Origin: an uncultured Tessaracoccus sp.
Lineage (GTDB): Bacteria > Actinomycetota > Actinomycetes > Propionibacteriales > Propionibacteriaceae
Direction: 5' to 3'
Length of the DNA stretch: 64,000 bases
NCBI RefSeq assembly: GCF_943914565.1
Contig: NZ_CALUCN010000002.1
Span: 1-64,000 of the forward strand
Part shown: one piece after another, positions 44,050 through 53,797 of the stretch
How the letters are laid out: every line of letters begins with the position of its first letter
How positions within the stretch are numbered: the stretch's first letter is position 1
Position numbers and translations under genes: made by a program
The notes under the pieces: model-generated
What the model was told of the DNA's origin: nothing
Seen by the model: the letters and a program-made list of their open reading frames with translations, nothing else
The model's database searches: none

Positions 44050-45467
44050 CAGGAGTACCTTTCTGTGTGGATCTGTTGCGCGGGCAGGGAGGATGCGGCG
44101 GCGAGGGCGTCGGTCCAGGCCGTCGGCCCGCAGGCGTAGAGGTCGGCGTCGGCCAGCCAGGGCGCCGCCTCGTCGAGGCGGAAGTCCGCGTGGTCGGCGG
44201 GCAGCCAGGTGTGGACGCCGTCGCGTGGTCCCACGAGCGTCACGAGCCGGGCGCCGCGCTCCTCGCACAGGCGGGCGATCTCGCCGGCGAGGTGCAGTTC
44301 CTGCTCGTTGGACGCGCGGAGGATCACGAGCGCCATGCCGGGAACGATCGGCGTCGACTCGAGCAGCCCGGGCAAGGGGCAGATGCCCGCGCCGGCGCCG
44401 GCCACGATGAGCCCCGGCTTCGTGCGGGCCACGTCGGTGAAGATGCCGTAGGGGCCTTGGAACCACACGCGCGTGCCGGGTTCGAGCCGTTGCAGCGCCG
44501 CGGTGCCACGCCCGAGGGAACGGACCGTGATGCGCAGGTGGTCGCCGCGAGGCGCGGCCGAGAGCGAGAACGGGTGCTGATGGGTCCACAGGCCCGGGGC
44601 GAGGAACCGCCAGTGGAAGAACTGGCCGCCCTTGGCGCGGAGCCGGTCGAGGTTGCGTCCGTGCAGCACGATGCTCACCGCGTCGGGGCCCTCGGGCGCG
44701 ACATGGACGACGCGCATCCGGTGCTCGAGGTTGGCGAACAGCGGCAGGAACCACCGCCAGGTGAGCACCGCGAACGCGGTCACGCCCCACATCGCCACCC
44801 AGACCACGCGCGGCCACCCGCCGGTGAGCAACCCCATCGAGAGCTGGTGCGGGATGGACACCACGATCGCGGCGTAGGTGAGCGCGTGGATGCCCCACCA
44901 GACCTCGTGCGGCAGCGCCCGGCGGACGGCGATGGCCGACGTCGCGCCGACGAGGCACAGCAGCACGAACGCGAGGACCGCGAGCACGAAGTCGGGCAGC
45001 GCCCAGTGGTCGAGGAACGCGACGACGGGGTTGCTTCCCGACGCCCAGCCCTCGCCCACGAGCACGCCGACGCCGTGGGCGACGACGAACCCCATGGTGG
45101 CGGTGTTGAGCACTGCGTGCAGACGCAGGGCCTCGTCGTGGCCGATGAGGCGGTCCACGACGGGGATCCGGCTCGCGAGGAGCACCTGCAGGGTCATCGT
45201 CGAGGCGGCGAGGAGGCCCGTGAGCTGACCGATGCCGGTCAGGACACCTGCCGCGGTGCCGACGGTGGCCAGGCCCCCGCTGCCGAGGAAGATCACGACG
45301 GGCATTGTGAGCCACGCGGCTGCTGCGACGACGAGGAGGTCGCGGCCGACGGCGCGGGCACCGGCGCGGCGCCGGAACGTTGCGGCGAGCGCGCCCGTCG
45401 GGTACTCCGCAGCCTGGCGCGGGTCGAGAGTCGGGGTGGTCCGTGGGAGGGAGGTCGTCGATGTCAC
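44046..45467 (-). CDS. Ferric-reductase-like membrane flavoprotein
   Basis: 473 residues. About six membrane helices in the first 220 residues (ferric reductase-like TM domain with His residues in RLHAVLN, FVVAHGVG, GIHALTYAAIVVSIPH that can bind haem), then FAD-binding FHWRFLAPGLWTHQHPFSLS and an NAD-binding domain (LIVAGAGAGICPLPGLL ... YACGPTAW). Transfers electrons from NAD(P)H across the membrane; the FMN-binding protein encoded next is a likely acceptor. Start set at the GTG after the hydrophilic lead; an ATG at 45536 is possible. Confidence 0.85.
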   Translation of the reverse strand: MTSTTSLPRTTPTLDPRQAAEYPTGALAATFRRRAGARAVGRDLLVVAAAAWLTMPVVIFLGSGGLATVGTAAGVLTGIGQLTGLLAASTMTLQVLLASRIPVVDRLIGHDEALRLHAVLNTATMGFVVAHGVGVLVGEGWASGSNPVVAFLDHWALPDFVLAVLAFVLLCLVGATSAIAVRRALPHEVWWGIHALTYAAIVVSIPHQLSMGLLTGGWPRVVWVAMWGVTAFAVLTWRWFLPLFANLEHRMRVVHVAPEGPDAVSIVLHGRNLDRLRAKGGQFFHWRFLAPGLWTHQHPFSLSAAPRGDHLRITVRSLGRGTAALQRLEPGTRVWFQGPYGIFTDVARTKPGLIVAGAGAGICPLPGLLESTPIVPGMALVILRASNEQELHLAGEIARLCEERGARLVTLVGPRDGVHTWLPADHADFRLDEAAPWLADADLYACGPTAWTDALAAASSLPAQQIHTERYSW

Positions 45468-45536
45468 GCAACCATTCAGCGACACCGAGCTGTGCCGACG
45501 GTGGGTCTCACCTGTGCGTTTGCTGTGGAGACGCAC

Positions 45537-45569
45537 GAGAGGCGGTCCCCACGTCGGGGACCGCCTCTC
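45537..45569 (-). terminator. groEL terminator
   Basis: Fourteen-base perfect stem (GAGAGGCGGTCCCC / GGGGACCGCCTCTC) with a five-base loop, 21 bases after the groEL stop. No U-tract. Confidence 0.8.
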
Positions 45570-45590
45570 GTCGGCGCGTGGCTCAGCGGA

Positions 45591-47219
<1,629 letters not shown>

Positions 47220-47327
47220 GGTGGAAAGGAAATCCTCCCATATGAGGGGCCGTGGCCCCGGATGTTCAGGTTCTCGGATCGGATGCCAGGTGCCCGCGAC
47301 GGACGGCATGAGCCTCACCTAGACCCG

Positions 47328-47389
47328 GTAGCACTCAGCATGACCGAGTGCCAACCCCATTCTTAGCACTCACACCCAAAGAGTGCAAA
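47328..47389 (-). promoter_or_regulatory. groEL promoter with two CIRCE operators
   Basis: Two inverted repeats with nine-base spacers: TTAGCACTC...GAGTGCAAA (47363-47389) and GTAGCACTC...GAGTGCCAA (47328-47354); CIRCE consensus is TTAGCACTC-N9-GAGTGCTAA. On the minus strand the upstream one contains TTGCAC, then 17 bases and TAAGAAT, so it overlays the promoter. HrcA should repress here and release on heat shock. Confidence 0.92.
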
Positions 47390-47429
47390 GGGTTTTCGCG
47401 CCGCCCGCGCGATCCGACGGGGGCGCGCC

Positions 47430-48284
47430 TCAGCGGACCATCGACGGCCACTCGTCGCCGGGCGCCGCATGCTCGGCCGCGGCCTCGAGCTGACTCGCCT
47501 GCTCGGCGATCGCGAGCATGAGCTTCACCCAGACTTTCACCATCTTGATGATCGCGTACACGAGCTTGATCACGTCCTTCGCGGCGATCGCCGTGCCGAC
47601 GGGCACCGCCCACAGCTTCGCGATCGCACGGATGAGCGAGATCGCGGCCTTGATGAAGCCGACGACGAACTGCATCGTCGCCTTCACGCCCTCGTCGCCC
47701 ATCTGCTTCACGCAGGACCCGAACTCCTCGACGCCGCGCTGGACCGCCTCCGAGAAGGCGTGCTGCGCGTCGAGGTTGGTGCGGAACCGGTCGGCCGCCT
47801 TGCCCTTCCACGAGTCGTCCGACGAGAACTGGTCCCGGCCGAACTCCTCGGTGAGCTGCCCCTCGCGCGGCACGATCTGCTCGGTGATGCCCTTGCCCGC
47901 CGAGCGGATCTCCCAGGGAGCGAGGGCGTTCTTGCAGAACTGGAGCAGGTCGGCCTCGAGGTTGTAGCAGAACTCGGCCGCGTCGCCGGCCTTGTCGCAG
48001 GCCCAGCGGATGGCTGTCTTGGCCATCTTGCCGAGGCCGGGGACCCACGCGAACCACTCGGCGATGCCGGCGAGGGTGTGGAGCACCTCGCCGATGATGT
48101 CGAAGACCTTGTTCACGGCCTCGCCCATGTTGCGCAGGAACTCCGACACCTTGTCGACGGCGTCCAGGATCCACTGGACGTCGAGCTCGAACGAGCAGCC
48201 CTCCCCGCTCGTCGGTGCGACGATGCTGCTGCCTGCCCTCGACGTCGGGGCGCCCGGGCGGGCGAGTGCGCTGGATGCTGGCAT
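47430..48284 (-). CDS. WXG-like protein, third gene of the ESX-like operon
   Basis: 284 residues, helical, with a SWKGKAADRF segment that fits a WXG turn between helices near residue 150, and hydrophobic helices before (IIGEVLHTLAGIAEWFAWVPG) and after (FVVGFIKAAISLIRAIAKLW). Such proteins are candidate type VII secretion substrates or LXG/WXG toxins' partners. Start taken at the ATG with GAGGAGC seven bases upstream; another ATG at 48299 overlaps the previous stop. No T7SS ATPase lies in this window. Confidence 0.7.
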   Translation of the reverse strand: MPASSALARPGAPTSRAGSSIVAPTSGEGCSFELDVQWILDAVDKVSEFLRNMGEAVNKVFDIIGEVLHTLAGIAEWFAWVPGLGKMAKTAIRWACDKAGDAAEFCYNLEADLLQFCKNALAPWEIRSAGKGITEQIVPREGQLTEEFGRDQFSSDDSWKGKAADRFRTNLDAQHAFSEAVQRGVEEFGSCVKQMGDEGVKATMQFVVGFIKAAISLIRAIAKLWAVPVGTAIAAKDVIKLVYAIIKMVKVWVKLMLAIAEQASQLEAAAEHAAPGDEWPSMVR

Positions 48285-48295
48285 CACGTTGCTCC

Positions 48296-49954
48296 TCATT
48301 TCGCGATCATGCCGGCGATCTCGACGCCGTGCTCTTCCTGCTGGTCGTAGTGGTCGGCGGAGTCCAGCAGCGCCTCGGCGCTGCGCTGGACCTGCTCGGC
48401 GCCGGAGGTGTGGAGCGCCGCGAACTTCTGGCAGGCCGCCTGGAACGGCGCGGCCGCGCTGTGCCAGAGCCCCCAGTGCTGGACGAGGCTGCCCATCGCG
48501 CGCCAACACTCCGCGAGTCCCTCGAGGCCCGGCTGCATGCCCTCGAACGTGCGCGAGTCCTCCCGCAACGCGTCGGTGAGCACCTCGTAGTCGGTACCGC
48601 CGTTGCCGTCCTCACCGGAGACGCCGGTCGACGGGAGGCCCGGCTCGCCGCCGGGATCGCCGCCACCGGACGGCCCGCCGGACGGGCCTCCGGAGGGACC
48701 ACCCGAGGGGCCCCCGGAAGGAGCACCGCCGCTGGGGCCGCCGCCCGACGGGCCTCCACCCGACGGGGCACCTCCGCTGGGTCCCCCGCCAGACGGACCG
48801 CCTCCGCTGGGAGCGCCGCCTCCGGACGGGCCACCGCCGCTGGGCGCGCCGCCGCTCGGGCCGGGGACGCCACCGCTGGGCGCCGGGACGCTGGGCGCGC
48901 CACCGGAGGGACCACCGCCCGACGGGGCGCCGCCACTGGGCACGGAGCCACTCGGCACGCCGCCCGGGGAGGGCATGCTCGGCGACCCGCCACCGGCGCT
49001 GGGGAAACTCGGGGAACCGCCACTCGGGCCGGGCATGTCCGGGCCGGACCCGCTGCCGCTCGGGCCGGGGAAGCTCGGTGAGCCACCGCCATCCGGGCCC
49101 GGGAAGCTCGGCGCCGCGACGCCGTCCGCGCCGGGCACGTCGAGGCTGGGGCCACCGTCGGGGCCGGAGAGATCTCCCCCGCCGAGGCCACCGTCGCTGC
49201 CCAGGTCGCCACCACCGCCGCCGCTGACGCCTCCTCCGCCGAGGCCGTCGTCAGCCCCAGCGAGGCCGTCGTCGGTGCCGCCAGCACCGTCGTCGGCGCC
49301 CTCGTCTCCACCACCGGCGCCGTCGCCCGGCACGTCGCCGCCACCGCCGGGGCCGGCGATGCCGCCGTTGGGGTCCATCTGGTCATACTCGCTGGGGATG
49401 TCGACGTCGACCGTGCCGTCGTCGTTCACGGTGAGCACCTGGCCGTTGGCCTGCTCGACCGTGAGGGAGCCGTCCTCGTTGCGGGTGATCGTCGTGCCGG
49501 ACTCCGTCGTCAGCGACGCGCCCGCCCCGAGCGCGGAGACGTCCTGGACCTCGGCATCGTTCATGAAGTCGGCGTCGATCTCGACCTTGCCGTCGGCGTC
49601 GACCGTGACCTCGACCCCGTCGGAGGTGGAGATCACGGTGCCCTCGCCGGTGGTGTCGACGACGGTGCCGTCGGGCGCGACGGCGACCAGCTCGTCGGCG
49701 ACCGTCACGTCCTCCGTGACGTCGATCGCGTCGTCGGGCACCGCAGTGACCGCCTCGCCCTCCTCGTAGGGCACGGACGGCTCGCCGCCCGGCTCGGGCG
49801 CGTCACCCGTCGCGGCGGCGGCCGGCTCGGCCGGCTCCTGCTCGACGGGGGCCTGGGTGCCGCTCGCGGGCGCGGCCTGGGGGCGCAGGGACCCGACGTG
49901 CTGGGCGGCGGCCGCCCAGTCGACCTGCTGGCCCTCGGTGAGGTGTTCGGACAC
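48296..49954 (-). CDS. Gly/Pro/Ser-rich protein with C-terminal ESX-like helical domain
   Basis: 552 residues in three parts: an acidic N-terminal region with repeating short beta units (DGTVVDTTGEGTVISTS, DGSLTVEQANGQVLTVNDDG), a ~250-residue low-complexity part (PSGGGPSGGAPSGG repeats), and a C-terminal ~100-residue helical domain (YEVLTDALREDSRTFEGM ... WHSAAAPFQAACQKFAAL) resembling EspC/WXG-type four-helix modules. GTG start with AGGAGG eight bases upstream. Probably secreted or surface-linked; function unknown. Confidence 0.65.
   Translation of the reverse strand: MSEHLTEGQQVDWAAAAQHVGSLRPQAAPASGTQAPVEQEPAEPAAAATGDAPEPGGEPSVPYEEGEAVTAVPDDAIDVTEDVTVADELVAVAPDGTVVDTTGEGTVISTSDGVEVTVDADGKVEIDADFMNDAEVQDVSALGAGASLTTESGTTITRNEDGSLTVEQANGQVLTVNDDGTVDVDIPSEYDQMDPNGGIAGPGGGGDVPGDGAGGGDEGADDGAGGTDDGLAGADDGLGGGGVSGGGGGDLGSDGGLGGGDLSGPDGGPSLDVPGADGVAAPSFPGPDGGGSPSFPGPSGSGSGPDMPGPSGGSPSFPSAGGGSPSMPSPGGVPSGSVPSGGAPSGGGPSGGAPSVPAPSGGVPGPSGGAPSGGGPSGGGAPSGGGPSGGGPSGGAPSGGGPSGGGPSGGAPSGGPSGGPSGGPSGGPSGGGDPGGEPGLPSTGVSGEDGNGGTDYEVLTDALREDSRTFEGMQPGLEGLAECWRAMGSLVQHWGLWHSAAAPFQAACQKFAALHTSGAEQVQRSAEALLDSADHYDQQEEHGVEIAGMIAK
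48640..49390. repeat. Coding low-complexity repeat tract
   Basis: Imperfect tandem units encoding PSGG/PSGGG/APSGG on the minus strand, with longer GPS and GGD-rich units toward the 5' side of the gene. Prone to length variation by slippage. Confidence 0.8.
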
Positions 49955-49987
49955 GGCTCAATTCCTCCTGGTGTTGCTGGGCGGGGG

Positions 49988-50668
49988 TCACTCGTCGGCC
50001 GGCGTCGACGACGCGGCGAGCTGGTCGATGATCTCGGCGAAGCACTGCGTGAGGATGTTGCCCGAGCGGCCGCTCAGCCACCGTCGGTGGATCGCGACCC
50101 GCACCGGGGTGTCCCCGACCGTCTCGATCGCCACCATGTCGTTGTCCGAGCGGGTGGTCACGGTGCTGGGCTCGACGGGCTCGTCGGAGACGTCGACGGC
50201 CACCTCCTCGGCCCGGGCGAGGAGCGCGGTGAGTTCGGCGTTCAACGCGTCGAGCTGCGCGGGCACCGCGCTCGCGGCCTCGGCGAGCTCGTCGCCGTCG
50301 ACGGCCTGCAGGGCAGCCAGCGTCTCCGCCTCCTCGCGCTCGCGGATGGCGGCCACCTGCTCGTCGGTGAGCTCGGTGCCGGGATCCGCGTCGCCCTCCT
50401 CGCCGTCGCGGGCGCGCACGAGGGTGTCGTTGATGACGGTGGTGAGCTCGTCGGCGGTGATGACCCGCTCCCAGTCGGGGTGCACGCGGATGGCGGCGAG
50501 CTGGCCGCCCGGCCCGAACTCCACACGGACGGCGCCGGTCGGGTCGGTGGCGTCACCCGGGCCGGCGGCCGCGTCGAGCGCTGCGGAGGCACGGATGAGT
50601 GCGTCGAGCTGCCCGTCGAGGTGACGGAGGAAGGCCTGGGGATCGGAGGCGAGGTCGAAGTCGGTCAC
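49988..50668 (-). CDS. YbaB/EbfC-like protein, first gene of the ESX-like operon
   Basis: 226 residues. The first ~90 residues resemble the YbaB/EbfC fold often encoded at ESX/WXG loci (DLASDPQAFLRHLDGQLDAL, VEFGPGGQLAAIRVHPDWERV). A Glu-rich helical middle and a conserved-looking tail (VRVAIHRRWLSGRSGNILTQ) follow. GTG start preceded by GAAAGGG. It is followed 33 bases later by the Gly/Pro-rich gene. Confidence 0.6.
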   Translation of the reverse strand: MTDFDLASDPQAFLRHLDGQLDALIRASAALDAAAGPGDATDPTGAVRVEFGPGGQLAAIRVHPDWERVITADELTTVINDTLVRARDGEEGDADPGTELTDEQVAAIREREEAETLAALQAVDGDELAEAASAVPAQLDALNAELTALLARAEEVAVDVSDEPVEPSTVTTRSDNDMVAIETVGDTPVRVAIHRRWLSGRSGNILTQCFAEIIDQLAASSTPADE

Positions 50669-50735
50669 ACCCGGTACCCTTTCACCCGAAGAGTCCACCC
50701 CCACTAGGTACGCGGGCTCAGATTGGAGCAGCTCG

Positions 50736-51146
50736 ATGACGATTCCCACCGTTCTGCGCAACCTCGGCAACCTCTGCAACGGCTCCACCCCGCTCGGGCT
50801 GGTGCTGGGCCTCGTCGGACGGGGGCGGTTCCGCCGTCGGGGCTCCCTCGTCGTCGTGGACGGCGTCCGGTTGCCGCTCGTCGACGCGGCCGCCTGCACG
50901 GTCGGGTCGGTGGTGCTGGTGCCGGGGCGGAGCCTCGAGGATGCGGAGGCGAGGATCCCGACGCTGCTCGCCCACGAGGAGGAGCACGCGTGGCAGTACG
51001 CGTACTGCTTGGGGTTGCCGTTCCTGCCGCTCTACGGGTTGGCGACGCTGTGGAGTCTCAGGCGCACGAGGCACCGAGCGCTCGGCAACGCGTTCGAGGT
51101 GCAGGCCGGGCTCACGTCGGGTGGCTACCGCCCGACGGCGGCCTGA
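50736..51146 (+). CDS. Small HExxH-motif protein (putative zinc metallopeptidase fold)
   Basis: 136 residues. Carries HEEEHAWQYAY near residue 81, matching the HExxH zinc-peptidase core, next to a hydrophobic segment (LGLPFLPLYGLATLW) and a closing FEVQAGL with a possible third ligand glutamate. Similar short HExxH proteins exist in actinobacteria without known function. ATG with GGAG seven bases upstream; divergent from the ESX-like operon. Confidence 0.65.
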   Translation: MTIPTVLRNLGNLCNGSTPLGLVLGLVGRGRFRRRGSLVVVDGVRLPLVDAAACTVGSVVLVPGRSLEDAEARIPTLLAHEEEHAWQYAYCLGLPFLPLYGLATLWSLRRTRHRALGNAFEVQAGLTSGGYRPTAA

Positions 51147-51162
51147 GCGGGCTGCGCGGAAC

Positions 51163-51432
51163 TCAGCGGAGGCGTCGGGAGGAGCGCTCGGCCTGGCGAC
51201 GGGCGCGCATTCGCCGCAGCCGCTTCACGAGCAGCGGGTTGTGGGCGAGCGCCTCCGGGCGGTCCAGCAGCGCGTTGAGCTGCTGGTAGTAGCGGGCCGA
51301 CGAGCATCCGAACTGCTCCATGATGGCCTGCTCCTTGGGCACCGAAGCTTGGTACCAACGCTCCTCGAAGTCGAGGATGGCGGCGTCGCGCTCGCCCAGG
51401 GGGGCCACGTCGAACGAGAGTGCTTCGGACAT
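51163..51432 (-). CDS. DUF3263 protein
   Basis: 89 residues, recognised by ILDFEERWYQ, KEQAIMEQFGCSSARYYQQL and LDRPEALAHNPLLVKRLRR, the DUF3263 pattern with a likely helix-turn-helix. Actinobacteria-specific, possibly DNA-binding. TAGACT seven bases before the ATG and no Shine-Dalgarno: likely leaderless. Confidence 0.88.
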   Translation of the reverse strand: MSEALSFDVAPLGERDAAILDFEERWYQASVPKEQAIMEQFGCSSARYYQQLNALLDRPEALAHNPLLVKRLRRMRARRQAERSSRRLR

Positions 51433-51582
51433 GCCGGACAGTCTACGCCATGAATGACAAGGGTGTTATTCGCCGCTCGGCGGCGCGGGGGCACGAGCCT
51501 CGTCGCAACCGGCCATGACGCCACGGATGCGTTTCGGCGATTGGCTACCATGGTCGGGGTCCAACGAAGGGAGGCCGAGTTC

Positions 51583-52764
51583 ATGCGGGGCTTGACCGGC
51601 ACGGTGCAGCACTTCGACTGGGGCGACCGGACGGAGATCCCGAGGATTCTCGGCATCGATCCCGACGGGCAGCCGTGGGCGGAGTACTGGCTCGGCGCAC
51701 ACTTGGGTGGGCCGTCGGCGTTCGACGACGAACCCGGCCAGACGCTCGCCCAGTACCTCGAGCACCACCCCGAGGAACTCGGCGAGACGTCACTCGCCAC
51801 CTACGGGGCGAAGCTGCCGTACCTCATGAAGATCCTCTCGGCCGCGGGACCCTTGAGCATCCAGGTCCACCCCACGCGCGAGCAGGCGGTCGAAGGCTTC
51901 GCGAAGGAGAGCCTCCTGGGACTCCCGGTGAGCCACCCCGAGCGCTCCTACAAGGACGACTGGCCGAAACCCGAGACGATCATCGCGCTGACCCCGTTCG
52001 AGGGGTTGCTCGGCTTCCGCGACCCGGAGGAGACCGCGTCGCTGTTCGAGGCGCTGGGCGTCGCGAACGAGCTGGCCTCGGTCATCGGGCCCCTGCGCGA
52101 CCGCACCGAGTCCCTCGCCCTGCAGGAGGTCTTCCTCGACGTCCTCACCATCCGCCGGCGTCGCCACCTGGTCGACCTCGTGCTGGCGCGCGCGGTGGAG
52201 TTCCTCGACGCCGGGGGCGCGCTGGGCGAGTTCGCCCGGACCGCCGTCGAGATCGACGAACACTTCCCCGGCGACCCGGGCATCCTCGCCGCGCTGCTCA
52301 TGAACCGCTTCCGGCTCGAGCCCGGCGAGGCCGTCTCGCTCGAGGCCGGCGTGCTGCACGCGTACCTGCGCGGCACCGGCATCGAGGTCATGGCCTCTTC
52401 CGACAACGTGATCCGCGGCGGCCTCACCCACAAGCACATCGACGTCGACGGGCTGCTCGGCCTCGTCGACTTCTCCACCCTCCACCCGCAGGTGCGGCAG
52501 CCGGAGGGCTCCGACGGGGTGTACCGCTACCCGACGGAGTTCCCCGAGTTCGAGGTGTGGCTGCTCACGCCCACCACCGACCGTGGCGTCGAGATGCCGC
52601 GTGCCGAGACCTGTCGCATCGCACTCGTCACCGACGGAGACTTCACCCTCCACGGCGACGACGTGGCCCGGCTCACCAGGGGACAGGCCGTCTTCGTGCC
52701 GGCCGGCGAGCCGGTGCACGTCGAGGGGCGGGGCCAGCTGTTCGTGTCGGCCGCAGGGATCTGA
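51583..52764 (+). CDS. manA: Mannose-6-phosphate isomerase, class I
   Basis: 393 residues. Features of type I phosphomannose isomerase: WAEYWLGAHLGGPS, LPYLMKILSAAGPLSIQVHP (zinc His), PKPETIIALTPFEGLLGFR, and YLRGTGIEVMASSDNVIRGGLT with zinc ligands. Interconverts Man-6-P and Fru-6-P. ATG chosen for GGGAGG eight bases upstream. Confidence 0.94.
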   Translation: MRGLTGTVQHFDWGDRTEIPRILGIDPDGQPWAEYWLGAHLGGPSAFDDEPGQTLAQYLEHHPEELGETSLATYGAKLPYLMKILSAAGPLSIQVHPTREQAVEGFAKESLLGLPVSHPERSYKDDWPKPETIIALTPFEGLLGFRDPEETASLFEALGVANELASVIGPLRDRTESLALQEVFLDVLTIRRRRHLVDLVLARAVEFLDAGGALGEFARTAVEIDEHFPGDPGILAALLMNRFRLEPGEAVSLEAGVLHAYLRGTGIEVMASSDNVIRGGLTHKHIDVDGLLGLVDFSTLHPQVRQPEGSDGVYRYPTEFPEFEVWLLTPTTDRGVEMPRAETCRIALVTDGDFTLHGDDVARLTRGQAVFVPAGEPVHVEGRGQLFVSAAGI

Positions 52765-52815
52765 GCGGTCGCGGTTCGGCCGCCCCACCGTCGGTACGGC
52801 ACAATGGTGCCCACT

Positions 52816-52888
52816 GCCTCCTTAGCTCAGCGGCCAGAGCACCTGTCTTGTAAACAGGGGGTCGTGGGTTCGATTCCCACAGGGGGCT
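52816..52888 (+). tRNA. tRNA-Thr(TGT)
   Basis: Folds as a full cloverleaf of 73 bases: acceptor GCCTCCT/AGGGGGC with discriminator T, D-arm AGCTCAGCGGCCAGAGC, anticodon arm CCTGT-CTTGTAA-ACAGG with anticodon TGT, T-arm GTGGG-TTCGATT-CCCAC. CCA is not encoded. Prophage debris starts right after it, consistent with a tRNA 3' end used as an integration site. Confidence 0.95.
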
Positions 52889-52897
52889 CGAAGGGGT

Positions 52898-52920
52898 TGG
52901 CTAGGCATTTCGCCTAGCCA
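52898..52920 (+). terminator. Hairpin after tRNA-Thr
   Basis: Nine-base perfect stem TGGCTAGGC/GCCTAGCCA with five-base loop, ten bases after the tRNA. Confidence 0.7.
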
Positions 52921-52953
52921 CGGCTCGCATGACCGGGGCCGGATGGGTCGGAA

Positions 52954-53220
52954 TTGTTCGGCCCAACGCCCCTCACCCCCACCGGAGAACTCCACGCACT
53001 CCTCAACGGACTCGCAATCTTCACCGCAATCAGAACCGTCTACGGCGACGCGGTCCCACTCAACTTCCGATCCGCCCACAGAATGACCTCACGCCAACCC
53101 CAACGCCACCACACCGCTTTCCTCATCGGCGCCGTCGCCCTCGCCCAATGCAAGAACGCAGACGTCACGAACGTCGCCAGCTACGTCACTCGCGACCACG
53201 TGAAGGTCACCGTCACCTAG
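52954..53220 (+). pseudogene. Hypothetical gene fragment
   Basis: A frame with strongly C-ending codons (LTPTGELHALLNGLAIFTAI, QRHHTAFLIGAVALAQC) but no good start or ribosome site; the TTG at 52954 follows in-frame coding-like sequence. Looks like the 3' end of a gene whose front has been lost. Family not recognised. Confidence 0.4.
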
Positions 53221-53249
53221 GAGGTTCGAACGTGATACGCGAAAGTTGC

Positions 53250-53552
53250 TCAGCTCGCGGAGGCAAGCTGAGCAACACGCTGATGCGAAACTCCCATGAT
53301 CTCGCCGGCGTCGCGGTACGACACCCCTGCATCGACGAGTATGCGAACAGCACGTCGCAGCGCCAACGCCGACCGCCTGTTCGCGTCCTCGGATTCGCGC
53401 CGCAGTCTCTCCGCTTCCGCCACCGCGTCCCGGAAACCATCCGGCGCAATCACTTGCACTTGGAGGTCAATCTCAGACTCGGGCACCCCGAATCCGAGCC
53501 CGTGGGCCTTGGCTTGCTTGCGGAGCTTGTCGATGACTGCCCTGCGCCTCAT
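53250..53552 (-). CDS. HicA/HicB chimera (likely deletion product)
   Basis: 100 residues. The first ~21 (RRRAVIDKLRKQAKAHGLGF) look like the start of a HicA toxin; from about residue 25 it reads like the C-terminal part of an actinobacterial HicB antitoxin (PESEIDLQVQV, AERLRRESEDANRRSALALR, helix-turn-helix AGVSYRDAGEIMGVSHQRV). HicA lacks its catalytic histidine region, so no toxin activity is expected. An internal deletion across a hicAB pair would produce this. It may still bind DNA. No strong ribosome site. Confidence 0.55.
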   Translation of the reverse strand: MRRRAVIDKLRKQAKAHGLGFGVPESEIDLQVQVIAPDGFRDAVAEAERLRRESEDANRRSALALRRAVRILVDAGVSYRDAGEIMGVSHQRVAQLASAS

Positions 53553-53618
53553 GCAGCATATGTCTAGCCCACCCTAGACGCGAATGGCAATTTCGCACTA
53601 GCCGCTCAATTGAGGAGG

Positions 53619-53797
53619 GCCCCCAGTCACCAACCCCTGCACCTGCTCGACACGCGCACCAAACACGACTGGCTCGACGGCATGCAGACCTGCGACCCCG
53701 ACCACATGGGCGTCCTACCCTTCCTGCGCGGCTGGTGCCACGACCTCGAAGCCGACATGCTCGACCACTCCCCCACCCTGCCCACCGACATCCCCGT
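53619..53797 (+). pseudogene. Unknown gene fragment fused to portal remnant
   Basis: About 60 codons with clear coding-type codon use (LHLLDTRTKHDWLDGMQTCD, MGVLPFLRGWCHDLEADML) that change frame into portal sequence near 53797. No start or family identified. Confidence 0.4.

Noticed and set aside
43594..45471. 625-codon minus-strand frame containing the FMN-binding domain
   Set aside because: The front part is an out-of-frame shadow of the ferric-reductase-like gene; only 44049-43594 is real.
48640..49390. Tandem GC-rich repeats as a CRISPR or VNTR array
   Set aside because: Units are coding PSGG-type amino-acid repeats in frame, with no spacers.
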